Source: Bacteroidaceae bacterium
Lineage (GTDB): Bacteria; Bacteroidota; Bacteroidia; Bacteroidales; Bacteroidaceae
Reading direction: 5' to 3'
DNA: 59,094 nt
NCBI GenBank assembly: GCA_024398615.1
Contig: JAKSIU010000016.1
Location: forward strand, 1-59,094
Part shown: positions 8,765-16,600 of the stretch, one piece after another
Layout: the number at the start of each line of letters is the position of its first letter
Position numbering within the stretch: the first letter of the stretch is position 1
The notes under the pieces: model-generated
Databases searched by the model: none
Seen by the model: the letters and a program-made list of their open reading frames with translations, nothing else
Told to the model about the DNA's origin: nothing
Translations under genes and position numbers: made by a program

Positions 8765-9278
8765 AATTCATTACTCTGACGGGCTTGTCGGCACCGATCT
8801 CGAGGGTAGGGCAGAGTACCTCCTTGCCGGTGTCAATGAACCCGCACTTTTCCATCACCCTGCCTGATGCCGGGTTCTCGGGAAAGTAATCGCCCCAGAG
8901 CACGGTGAATCCCTTGACATTGAAGCAGTAATCCACCACTGCTTGCATCGCCTCGGTGCATATTCCCTTGTTCCAGTAAGGCCTGGCAATCCAGTAGCCA
9001 ACCTCGCACTGGTCATCTGCTATGTCAAGGTTTGACGCTGATGATGGAAGATACCCCACGCAGCCTATCGCTTCCGATGTCTCCTTCAGCTCCACAGCCC
9101 ACATTCCTTCGCAACTGAAGACTGTCTTTATCAGTTCAAGGCTTTCCTCTACGGATTTGTGCGGCGGCCATCCTGCGCGTGGACCCACGTCGGGGTCCGA
9201 TGCATATTTGAACAGAGTATCAGCATCGGATTCACGCCAGGGCCTGAGAATCAGTCTTTCTGTTTCCAATATCTGCAT
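8739..9278 (-). CDS. GNAT family N-acetyltransferase (RimJ/RimL type)
   Basis: This is a compact GNAT enzyme of about 179 aa. The opening MQILETERLILRPWRESDAD is the standard RimJ/RimL start, followed by VGYWIARPYWNKGICTEAMQAVVDYCF, the acetyl-CoA-binding motif A region, and NPASGRVMEKCGFIDTG near the end. The frame stays open to 9356, but the extra 26 residues are unlike the family, so ATG 9278 (or 9284) is preferred. Substrate is unknown; relatives acetylate ribosomal-protein N-termini or small molecules. Its 3' end overlaps the FISUMP gene tail to tail. Confidence 0.85.
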   Translation of the reverse strand: MQILETERLILRPWRESDADTLFKYASDPDVGPRAGWPPHKSVEESLELIKTVFSCEGMWAVELKETSEAIGCVGYLPSSASNLDIADDQCEVGYWIARPYWNKGICTEAMQAVVDYCFNVKGFTVLWGDYFPENPASGRVMEKCGFIDTGKEVLCPTLEIGADKPVRVMNFTRRQGVR

Positions 9279-9362
9279 GGTCATTTCTTGCGCCATCATT
9301 TCAGGTTGTTCTAATCTTATCGTCGTTGTATTATTGTTTAAGCTACAGGCTGACAAGGCTGT

Positions 9363-9644
9363 TCAATCAGCAAGAGGTATCATTATTCCGCACTGATAAT
9401 CAGGAGAATTGATATCGGTGCCGCAGTACCACTCCATGCAGCAGGCATTGTCCGCCCATCTGAATTCAGGGTGTGAAGGAAGCCATTCATTATGGAATAC
9501 TGCAAACTGCTGCTGGAAAGCAGCCATTCCGCCATCGAAATGGACTTTGAGCCAGCGTCCGCTCTCAAGAGGATTGTTGAAGGCGATTTCCTTTGACATA
9601 CCTATCACCTGCGCATTCTGCAGGATCATTATCTCGTATTCCAT
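9363..9644 (-). CDS. Half-length GyrI-like / effector-binding protein
   Basis: The 93-aa product resembles only the second half of the GyrI-like small-molecule-binding fold: a KVHFDGG...FAVFHNEWLPSH segment followed by MEWYCGTDINSPDYQCGIMIPL, where such proteins end 'Y-x-x-x-D-x-x-x-x-x-x-I-x-I-P'. Full members are about 150 aa and duplicated. The gene has its own good -7 box, so it is probably expressed rather than a random remnant. It could be a single-repeat effector-binding protein or a truncated gene. Confidence 0.5.
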   Translation of the reverse strand: MEYEIMILQNAQVIGMSKEIAFNNPLESGRWLKVHFDGGMAAFQQQFAVFHNEWLPSHPEFRWADNACCMEWYCGTDINSPDYQCGIMIPLAD

Positions 9645-9666
9645 AGCATTTTTATTGTTGATTGTA

Positions 9667-9674
9667 CAAATATA
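9667..9674 (-). promoter_or_regulatory. -7 box (TATATTTG) for the GyrI-like gene
   Basis: The reverse strand reads TATATTTG, a perfect Bacteroidota -7 match, 22 bp upstream of the ATG at 9644. Confidence 0.55.
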
Positions 9675-9756
9675 CGGATAATGTCTATATTTATAACAGG
9701 TGTTTTAAAACAAATGTTCTCAAATACCGATATCAGCACTTCTTGTGCGCAAGGGG

Positions 9757-9922
9757 CAAAAAAAAAGAATTCACTCACGTGAATTTCTTTTCTTCAATTG
9801 CCCCCGCAGGGACCATTTCCCTTGCGGAGTGAACCTTACAGTCTTCACAGATTTGCGGGCTCAATAACTAACCTAATTACTAACCAATTAATGCTTATGA
9901 GAATTACCTTGTTTTCTTATTT
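9757..9922 (-). ncRNA. Predicted orphan structured small RNA, about 165 nt
   Basis: This stretch has no open frame but shows all marks of a stand-alone minus-strand RNA gene. There is a perfect -7 box (TACCTTTG, 9929-9936), then about 165 nt, then an intrinsic terminator with nine Ts. Two further hairpins can be drawn inside: GUGAA/UUCAC enclosing a 10-nt loop (about 9828-9848), and CCGCAAGGGA with UCCCUGCGG around a 5-nt loop (about 9801-9827). It is not a tRNA, tmRNA or SRP RNA by eye. A Bacteroidota 6S-like RNA or a regulatory sRNA is possible. Confidence 0.6.
9758..9790 (-). terminator. Intrinsic terminator of the small RNA
   Basis: On the minus strand GTGAATTC-type arms (9767-9774 and 9779-9787, with one bulged base) enclose a 4-nt loop and are followed by nine Ts (9758-9766). 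Confidence 0.8.
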
Positions 9923-9928
9923 GCACTG

Positions 9929-9936
9929 CAAAGGTA
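9929..9936 (-). promoter_or_regulatory. -7 box (TACCTTTG) for the small RNA
   Basis: A perfect TAnnTTTG match on the minus strand, with no open frame downstream before the terminator at 9758. No convincing -33 element is visible. Confidence 0.6.
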
Positions 9937-10103
9937 TGGAGATTCTGCATACGCTGTATTTCTTAATGCGTTAATTAAATGATATTAATTGTTAAATGAA
10001 ATTAGCGGATAATTAACTTAAAAACGGAATCAAGTTGAATATTTAGCAACTTGATTCCGTTGTGAAATTGCATCAGGACTTATTCTGATGTATATCTTTT
10101 GTA

Positions 10104-13016
10104 TTAATATCCAAAGATCTGCTCCAGAGTAAGGCGCTCGATGTTGCCGAACTTTGAGATGTTCTCCATATCGAGGTCTTCCTCACGGCCAAGAATGGCA
10201 CGGTTGATGGAATGATTCTTCACAACTGACTGCTGGAACTTGACAATGTCGTCCAGGGTCATGTTCTGAATGTCTTCATAGATCTTCTTGTTCAGGTCAT
10301 AGTCGATTCCGCGTTTCTCAGCACTCAGGTATGCTCCGATAAGGCCGCGTGCGCTGGTCCTTTCAGAACGCATTGAAGAGATGAGACCGTTCTTGGCAAT
10401 CTGGAATGCCTTTTCGGAAACCGGCATATCGTTTGTGATTTCGTCAAAAGCAAGGATGGCATCAACGGCTTTGTCATTCTGAGTGGCAATGTAGTTGCGG
10501 AACGAGTAGCTGTTGCCGAGTTCGCTTGGGGTGGTGTAGGCGGCGCTGGCTGAATATGCAAGACCGCGTGCCTCACGCATTTCCTGGAATACAATTCCGT
10601 TCATGCCTGAGCCGAAATAGCTGTTGTACAGGGCAATGACTGCTGACTGCTCGGGATCGAACTGTTTGCCGTCGCAGAAATATGACTGCATGTAAATCTG
10701 GTTGGCATCGTACGGAGCCATGTAGATGACGGGATTCCCATCGGTCGTATGGTACTTGTATGTCAGCTTGTATTCAAGAGGCTTGGCGTTTTCAGCGACG
10801 TTGTGGCAGTCGGCGATTTCGGCCTTAGCTTCGTCAAGGCTGGCAGGACCGTAGTAGAATATGCGGTGCTGGCAGCTCGTGAGGTCGCGCAGGCTGGACA
10901 GAATCTGGTCACCGTTCAGACTGATGACTTCCTTTTCGGGGATTACCTGATTGTAGGGGTTGGTCTCACCGTAATTCATCCATGCGACAAGTGCGTTGAA
11001 GCAGCTTCTCTGGTCGGTCTTGCTCATTTGACGCATCTTGAGCAGGTCGGCCTTCAGGCCCCAGAGGATATCCTCGTCGCTCTTTGCTCCTGCAATGAGG
11101 TCCTCGAGCAGCTTGACTGCCTTGCCCATGTTCTCGGCAAGGCCGGTAACTGTTATGCTGGTATTGTCATCGGAAACTCCGATGTTGTAGCTGCATGCCA
11201 GATCATAGAAGGCTTCGCTGATTTCATCGGCAGTCATCTTGTCTGTTCCAAGATAACCTATGTAGTCCGATGCCAGGTCAAGCAGCTTGTCATCGGCATC
11301 ACCGCGGTTGAACTGGAAAGTCAGACGGAAAATGTCGTTGATGTGATTCTTGGTGTAAAGCATCTCCATGCCTTTGACATTGTCCTTGAGGACTGATTTC
11401 TCAAAGTCAACGAATACAGGCTCAATGGGTGTGACCTGTGTGTTCTGGATTTCGCGGAGGAATGCGCTTGATGTGTCACGGTTGGTGAAAATCGGGGTGA
11501 TGGCAGGCTTCTCGATCTTCTTGAAGTCGGTGGGCTGTCCCTGATGCTTATAGACCACTGCATAGTTGTTGTCGCACAGGTACTTGTTTGCAAAATCGAC
11601 AATCTGCTGCTTGGTTACGGTCTCGAGATCGTTCATCTGGTCAATGGCGTCCTTCCATTCAAGTCCGTTTACAAAGTTGTCAACGAACATGGAAGCGCGT
11701 GCCTCGTTGTTTTCAAGAGACTGCTGGATGCTGAGCTTCGTGTTGGCAACACAGGCAGGAAGAAGATTGTCTGAGAAGTTGCCTTCTCTGAGATTGCGGG
11801 CCTCTTCAAGCAGGATGTCCCTGACTTCCTCAAGAGTCTGTCCCTCTTTGGGATAACCCATCATGATGAACATGTCACGGTCGGCCAGTCCATAGACTCC
11901 GGCACCGGCTGCAAGCACCTTCTGCTTGTTGATGATGTTCAGGTCCACAAGTCCTGCCTTGCCGTTGTTCATGACCTCGCCGGCCAGTCCCTTGATGGTT
12001 GATGTCTTGGAATCGCATTCACCCGGAACTCTCCAGCCGATATATACCATCTCGGCTTCCAGTCCGGTGATGTCGGCCTGTGTGGGAGCGGTGAGCGGCT
12101 CTTCGTCCTTGAACTCGGGGCGCTTGAGGTCCTGGTTGGGCTTCAGCACGCTGAAATACTTGTCAATGATGGCGATGGTCTTGTCGAAATCAAAGTCTCC
12201 TGACATGCAGATGGCCATGTTGTTGGGAACGTACCAGTAGTTGTAGTAGTTCTTGATGTTGGTGATTGACGGGTTCTTGAGGTGCTCCTGCGAACCGAGA
12301 ACTGTCTGTGTGCCGTACGGGTGGTTGGGGAAGAGCAGTCCCAGCAGAGCCTCCTGGGCGCGGTAGCTGTCCTGTGTCAGTGACATGTTCTTTTCCTCAT
12401 ATACGGTTTCAAGCTCGGTGTGGAAGCCGCGGATCACGGCATTTGCGAAACGGTCGCTCTGGATGCGTGCCCAGTTCTCAATCTGATTCGATGGAATGTC
12501 CTCGGTGAAGCAGGTGACATCGGGGCTTGTGTAGGCGTTGGTTCCCTCTGCTCCGATTGATGCCATGAGCTTGTCGTATTCGTTGGGGATGAAAATCTTT
12601 GAAGCCTCGTATGACACGCTGTCGATCTGATGGTAGATCGCTGTACGCTCAGCCTCGTCGGTAGTGTTGCGATAGACCTCGAACAGACGTTCTATCTCAT
12701 CCAGCATGGGCTCTTCCTGCTCCCAGTTCTGGGTGCCGAACTGCTTTGTACCCTTGAACATGAGGTGCTCGAAATAGTGTGCCAGACCGGTGGTCTCAGC
12801 CGGGTCGTTCTTGCCGCCTACGCGTACCGGGATGAGCGTCTGTATTCTGGGTGATTCGGCGTTGCGGGTCAGGTAAACCTTCAGACCGTTGTCAAGTGTG
12901 TAGATGCGGGTCTCCATGGGATCGCCGGGGACGGTCTCGTACTCGTATTTCTTTGAACACGAAACGACACTGACAGCCAGGGCCAATGTCAGGAACGAAA
13001 TGATCGTTTTCTTCAT
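10104..13016 (-). CDS. M16 family zinc metalloprotease lipoprotein
   Basis: The 970-aa protein has a lipoprotein signal (LALAVSVVSC, lipid Cys20) and is exported. The inverted zinc motif HxxEH is HYFEH at residues 80-84, with the third-ligand region further on (ELETVYEEKNMS). The length fits a full four-domain M16 clamshell: an active N-terminal half and an inactive C-terminal half with its own REARGLAYSASAAY segment. Such peptidases degrade peptides inside a closed chamber; in Bacteroidota they occur as outer-membrane or periplasmic lipoproteins. It is a single-gene transcription unit with a clear promoter upstream. Confidence 0.9.
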   Translation of the reverse strand: MKKTIISFLTLALAVSVVSCSKKYEYETVPGDPMETRIYTLDNGLKVYLTRNAESPRIQTLIPVRVGGKNDPAETTGLAHYFEHLMFKGTKQFGTQNWEQEEPMLDEIERLFEVYRNTTDEAERTAIYHQIDSVSYEASKIFIPNEYDKLMASIGAEGTNAYTSPDVTCFTEDIPSNQIENWARIQSDRFANAVIRGFHTELETVYEEKNMSLTQDSYRAQEALLGLLFPNHPYGTQTVLGSQEHLKNPSITNIKNYYNYWYVPNNMAICMSGDFDFDKTIAIIDKYFSVLKPNQDLKRPEFKDEEPLTAPTQADITGLEAEMVYIGWRVPGECDSKTSTIKGLAGEVMNNGKAGLVDLNIINKQKVLAAGAGVYGLADRDMFIMMGYPKEGQTLEEVRDILLEEARNLREGNFSDNLLPACVANTKLSIQQSLENNEARASMFVDNFVNGLEWKDAIDQMNDLETVTKQQIVDFANKYLCDNNYAVVYKHQGQPTDFKKIEKPAITPIFTNRDTSSAFLREIQNTQVTPIEPVFVDFEKSVLKDNVKGMEMLYTKNHINDIFRLTFQFNRGDADDKLLDLASDYIGYLGTDKMTADEISEAFYDLACSYNIGVSDDNTSITVTGLAENMGKAVKLLEDLIAGAKSDEDILWGLKADLLKMRQMSKTDQRSCFNALVAWMNYGETNPYNQVIPEKEVISLNGDQILSSLRDLTSCQHRIFYYGPASLDEAKAEIADCHNVAENAKPLEYKLTYKYHTTDGNPVIYMAPYDANQIYMQSYFCDGKQFDPEQSAVIALYNSYFGSGMNGIVFQEMREARGLAYSASAAYTTPSELGNSYSFRNYIATQNDKAVDAILAFDEITNDMPVSEKAFQIAKNGLISSMRSERTSARGLIGAYLSAEKRGIDYDLNKKIYEDIQNMTLDDIVKFQQSVVKNHSINRAILGREEDLDMENISKFGNIERLTLEQIFGY

Positions 13017-13045
13017 TTTATGATTGTTTGGAAAAAATTACAGCG

Positions 13046-13053
13046 CAAAATTA
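13046..13053 (-). promoter_or_regulatory. -7 box (TAATTTTG) for the M16 protease gene
   Basis: The minus strand carries a perfect TAnnTTTG match 30 bp upstream of the protease ATG, in the 209-bp divergent region shared with the GH3 gene. Confidence 0.55.
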
Positions 13054-13225
13054 CTGTCTTTATAGAATGAGAGCAACGCTGAATTGAAAATAAATTCATA
13101 TTTGTTCTCCATTTGAAAATGAGTTTGTTGACAAAAGGTGTACATATCGTATTTTTTGACTATCTTGCACCGTTTTTTGAAAACTTTTGCAGATAGCATC
13201 CAAATCATCAACCAATAAACTTAAT

Positions 13226-15877
13226 ATGAGAAAGATTTCAGGCATCATTGCCATTACCGCAGCCATTCTGGTATCATGCGGTTCTGGAAAGTATGAGTAT
13301 CCTTTCCAGAATCCTAAACTCAAGACCGAAAAGCGTGTGGAGAACCTCATGTCGCTCCTTACACCGGAAGAGAAGGTCGGTCTGATAATGAACAAGTCCG
13401 TGTCAGTTGACCGTCTTGGAATTCCGTCATACAACTGGTGGAGCGAGGCATGTCACGGTGTCCGTCAGGGCGGATACACAGTGTTCCCACAGCCCATCGG
13501 TATGGGTGCTTCGTTCAACGATCAGCTTGTGTATGATGTGTTCAGCGCAGTATCCGATGAGGCACGTGCCAACTGGAACCGTTCAGATCATGACATCTTC
13601 GAAGTAGCCATGGGAGCCAATTACGTCCCAGGTAATCCGGAACTTACCTTCTGGTGCCCGAATGTCAACATCTTCCGTGACCCGCGCTGGGGCCGTGGCC
13701 AGGAGGCTTACGGTGAAGACCCGTACCACATGAGCGTGATGGGTGTTGCCAACGTCAAGGGTATGCAGGGCAATGACAAGAAGTACTACAAGACTCATGC
13801 CTGCGCCAAGCATTATGCAGTGCATTCAGGTCCTGAAGCACAGCGTTACCGTTATGATGCAAAGGTTTCAATGCGTGACCTTTGGGAAACCTATCTGCCT
13901 GCATTCAAGGCTCTGGTAGAAGAAGGCGATGTCCGTGAGGTCATGTGCGCATACAACCGTTACGAAGGTGATCCTTGCTGCGCAAGTGACCGTCTGCTTA
14001 CAAATATCCTCCGTGAGAAATGGGGTTATGAGGCAATCATCCTGACAGACTGCGATGCCATCAACAATTTCTATAACAAGAACCAGCACGGTACACATCC
14101 CGATGCAGTCAGCGCAAGTGTTGACGCTGTCCTTTCAGGCACGGATCTGGAATGCGGCAAGTCATTCATGAGCCTGGTGGGCGGTCTTGAGGACGGTAAG
14201 ATCAGTGAGGCTGACATTGACGTTGCTCTCCGTCGTGTACTGACCGGACGTTTCGAACTGGGTATGTTCGATCCTGCCGAGATGATTCCTTGGGCTAACC
14301 TTGGTGAGGATGTCATCAGCAGCGAAGCCAATGACGAGCTTGCCGTTGAAGCTGCACGCCAGTCAATGGTCCTGCTTAAGAATGACGGTGTCCTGCCTCT
14401 TGACAAGAATATCAAGAAGCTTGCTGTAGTCGGTCCGAATGCCAACGATAAGGGCATGATGAACGGTGAATACGGCGGCAGTCCTACTGACGAGCACTCA
14501 CGTTCACTGCTGGACGGCATCAGAAAGTTCTTCCCGAACACAGAAATCATATATGACAGAGCATGTGAAATCCGCAATGAATATTTCACGACCCAGTATG
14601 CACAGGATATGAATGGCGGTCAGGGCTTCAAGGCCGAATTCTGGAACAACACAGAGTTCAGCGGTGCTCCTGCCGTTACCGGTAACTACAAGGAAGTGAA
14701 TTTCTCGACTTTCGGTGCTTACAATTTCGCTGACGGTGTTGAGAAGGATAACATTTCAGTACGTCTGACAGGTAAGCTGACAGCTCCCTTCACAGGCGAT
14801 ATGAACTATAATATCAGTGGTGACAACGGTTTCAAGCTGTATGTCAACGGTAAGCTGGTTGAAGAGGCCAAGGCATCACAGGGTGGCCGTGGCGGATTCG
14901 GCGGATTCGGCGGCTTTGGCGGATTCGGCGGTTTCGGTGGTCGTGGCCAGCAGCCTCAGCTCAAGTCATTCCCGGTCAAGGAAGGTCAGTCTTATGACAT
15001 TAAGATCGAATACACTCACGCAACCGGTCAGTTCGCACGTCTGTCTGCACAGATCTGCCGTCAGGGAATTGCCGAATTCACAGATCTCGCAAACAAGCTG
15101 GTTGAACAGAATGTTGATGCAATCATCGTGATTGGCGGTATCACTCCTTCTATGGAGGGTGAAGGCGGCGATAAGCCCGACATTGAAATACCTGCAGTCC
15201 AGCAGCGTCTTGTCAGAGCAATGCATGCTACAGGCAAGCCGGTAATCTTTGTTGACTGCGCAGGCTCATGCATGGGATTCGGCAGCATCGAAGATCAGTT
15301 CGACGCTCTTATTCAGGCCTGGTATCCGGGTCAGGGTGGTGCTCAGGCACTTGCTGAAATCCTGAACGGTGACTGTAATCCGTCAGCCAAGCTTCCTGTC
15401 ACTTTCTACAAGTCAACAGACCAGCTGCCTGATTTCCTGGATTACTCAATGGAAGGCCGTACATACCGTTATTTCCATGGCGAGCCTCTGTATCCGTTCG
15501 GATATGGCCTCAGCTACACTTCGTATGAGTACGGTGAGGCAACTCTGTCAAAGGCCAGCATGAAGAAGAACGGCAAGGTCACCATCACTATTCCGGTTAC
15601 CAACACCGGCAGCGTGGATGGAACTGAAATCGTTCAGGTCTATGTCAAGAGCCTTGACAATCCGGCAGCTCCCATCAAGGGCCTGCAGGGCTTCAAGCGT
15701 GTGACTCTTAAGGCCGGCGAGACCGGTAAGGCAGTCATAGAACTGACAGGAAAGAACTTCCAGTATTATGATGAGTCTATTGACGAAGTATCGACATTCG
15801 CAGGCAAGTATCAGCTTCTGTACGGTTCATCATCGGACGACAAGGATCTGAAGGCACTTGACTTTGAGGTTCTCTGA
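13226..15877 (+). CDS. GH3 glycosidase (beta-xylosidase/glucosidase type) with PA14 domain carrying an FG-repeat insert
   Basis: Start chosen at ATG 13226, giving the lipoprotein signal MRKISGIIAITAAILVSCGS; an in-frame TTG at 13187 would put a polar extension before it. The product is 883 aa. The GH3 N-domain shows YNWWSEACHGV, the substrate-loop KHYAVHSGPE and the nucleophile segment ILTDCDAI (Asp about 275). The second domain begins at SMVLLKNDGVLPLD, and a PA14 carbohydrate-binding domain (FKAEFWNN...LTAPFTGDMNYNISGDNGFKLYVNG) is inserted in it. A fibronectin III-like domain closes the protein. Within the PA14 domain, a run of five GGF units flanked by arginines and ending RGQQPQ (14881-14960) fills a loop between two strands. 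The likely substrate is a xylo-, gluco- or arabino-oligosaccharide. Confidence 0.88.
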   Translation: MRKISGIIAITAAILVSCGSGKYEYPFQNPKLKTEKRVENLMSLLTPEEKVGLIMNKSVSVDRLGIPSYNWWSEACHGVRQGGYTVFPQPIGMGASFNDQLVYDVFSAVSDEARANWNRSDHDIFEVAMGANYVPGNPELTFWCPNVNIFRDPRWGRGQEAYGEDPYHMSVMGVANVKGMQGNDKKYYKTHACAKHYAVHSGPEAQRYRYDAKVSMRDLWETYLPAFKALVEEGDVREVMCAYNRYEGDPCCASDRLLTNILREKWGYEAIILTDCDAINNFYNKNQHGTHPDAVSASVDAVLSGTDLECGKSFMSLVGGLEDGKISEADIDVALRRVLTGRFELGMFDPAEMIPWANLGEDVISSEANDELAVEAARQSMVLLKNDGVLPLDKNIKKLAVVGPNANDKGMMNGEYGGSPTDEHSRSLLDGIRKFFPNTEIIYDRACEIRNEYFTTQYAQDMNGGQGFKAEFWNNTEFSGAPAVTGNYKEVNFSTFGAYNFADGVEKDNISVRLTGKLTAPFTGDMNYNISGDNGFKLYVNGKLVEEAKASQGGRGGFGGFGGFGGFGGFGGRGQQPQLKSFPVKEGQSYDIKIEYTHATGQFARLSAQICRQGIAEFTDLANKLVEQNVDAIIVIGGITPSMEGEGGDKPDIEIPAVQQRLVRAMHATGKPVIFVDCAGSCMGFGSIEDQFDALIQAWYPGQGGAQALAEILNGDCNPSAKLPVTFYKSTDQLPDFLDYSMEGRTYRYFHGEPLYPFGYGLSYTSYEYGEATLSKASMKKNGKVTITIPVTNTGSVDGTEIVQVYVKSLDNPAAPIKGLQGFKRVTLKAGETGKAVIELTGKNFQYYDESIDEVSTFAGKYQLLYGSSSDDKDLKALDFEVL

Positions 15878-15898
15878 TATTTCCAATCCTTATAACAT

Positions 15899-15929
15899 AA
15901 AAGGCGGCTTCTTGTTGAGGCCGCCTTTT
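15899..15929. terminator. Bidirectional terminator
   Basis: AAAAGGCGGC at 15899-15908 pairs with GCCGCCTTTT at 15920-15929; the A-run on one side and T-run on the other serve both the GH3 gene and the convergent lipoprotein gene. Confidence 0.85.
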
Positions 15930-15956
15930 CTATTGACTCGAGTTGTTGGAGCTTGG

Positions 15957-16535
15957 TTAGTCCTGATGCCCTTTCTTATATGCTATGTTGTAATTCCATT
16001 CTTCTGAGAAGAACATCTTAACATAGCAGAGCTCGAATGTGCCGTTGAAACTGTTGCCGCTAAGCTCTCTTTTGAATTCCTGTGCCGATGCAGGAGTGTG
16101 GCTGCAGCTTGTTCTTGTAACAAAACCGGTTGATATCTCATTGTCATTCTTGTCGTATATGACATAATGGACATGCAGGGAATACTGCATTGAATAGTCT
16201 CCATCCTGTACAGTCTTCTTCTCAATAACGTCAAGTCCAAGATCGGCAAAAAGTGATTTGTCGGCTGTCGGCGCTTTTTTGCATACTATGACGGCTTCGG
16301 GATTATTGGCATCAATCTCCTTTGAAACGGTGTTGCCTTCAAAATCCTTGCCGGTAACGGTGAATGAAAAATACTCTAGGACATCGTCCGATGGAACTCC
16401 CTGGTAATCCGGACCTGCCAGTTCGAAATGGATTTCGGCTCTACCGAAAGAATTGTTGCTTTCCTCATCGGAAGACTTGCTGCATGAGCAGAGAACCAGT
16501 GCACAGATTGCTGAAATGATAAATGCTTTTTTCAT
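15957..16535 (-). CDS. Hypothetical lipoprotein
   Basis: The 192-aa product has a clear lipoprotein signal (ISAICALVLCSC, lipid cysteine at 16 or 18) followed by a Ser/Glu/Asn-rich linker. The mature part reads as a single beta-rich domain (AEIHFELAGPDYQG, YFSFTVTGKDFEGN, SLHVHYVIYDKNDNE). I do not recognise a family. It has its own strong promoter, diverging from the QueH fusion gene. Confidence 0.65.
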   Translation of the reverse strand: MKKAFIISAICALVLCSCSKSSDEESNNSFGRAEIHFELAGPDYQGVPSDDVLEYFSFTVTGKDFEGNTVSKEIDANNPEAVIVCKKAPTADKSLFADLGLDVIEKKTVQDGDYSMQYSLHVHYVIYDKNDNEISTGFVTRTSCSHTPASAQEFKRELSGNSFNGTFELCYVKMFFSEEWNYNIAYKKGHQD

Positions 16536-16555
16536 ATTGATTCAAATAATTGGCG

Positions 16556-16563
16556 CAAAGGTA
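16556..16563 (-). promoter_or_regulatory. -7 box (TACCTTTG) for the lipoprotein gene
   Basis: Perfect TAnnTTTG on the minus strand, 20 bp before the ATG at 16535. On the plus strand TAATTTCG at 16584-16591, a one-base variant, ends 9 bp before the ATG at 16601 and may serve the divergent gene with almost no leader. Confidence 0.55.
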
Positions 16564-16600
16564 CACATTTTGAAACAGATTCTTAATTTCGCATCGGAAT

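Noticed and set aside
10749-11396. 215-aa plus-strand open frame inside the M16 protease gene
   Set aside because: It is an antisense shadow; the minus-strand frame is a full-length protease with signal peptide and HxxEH motif.
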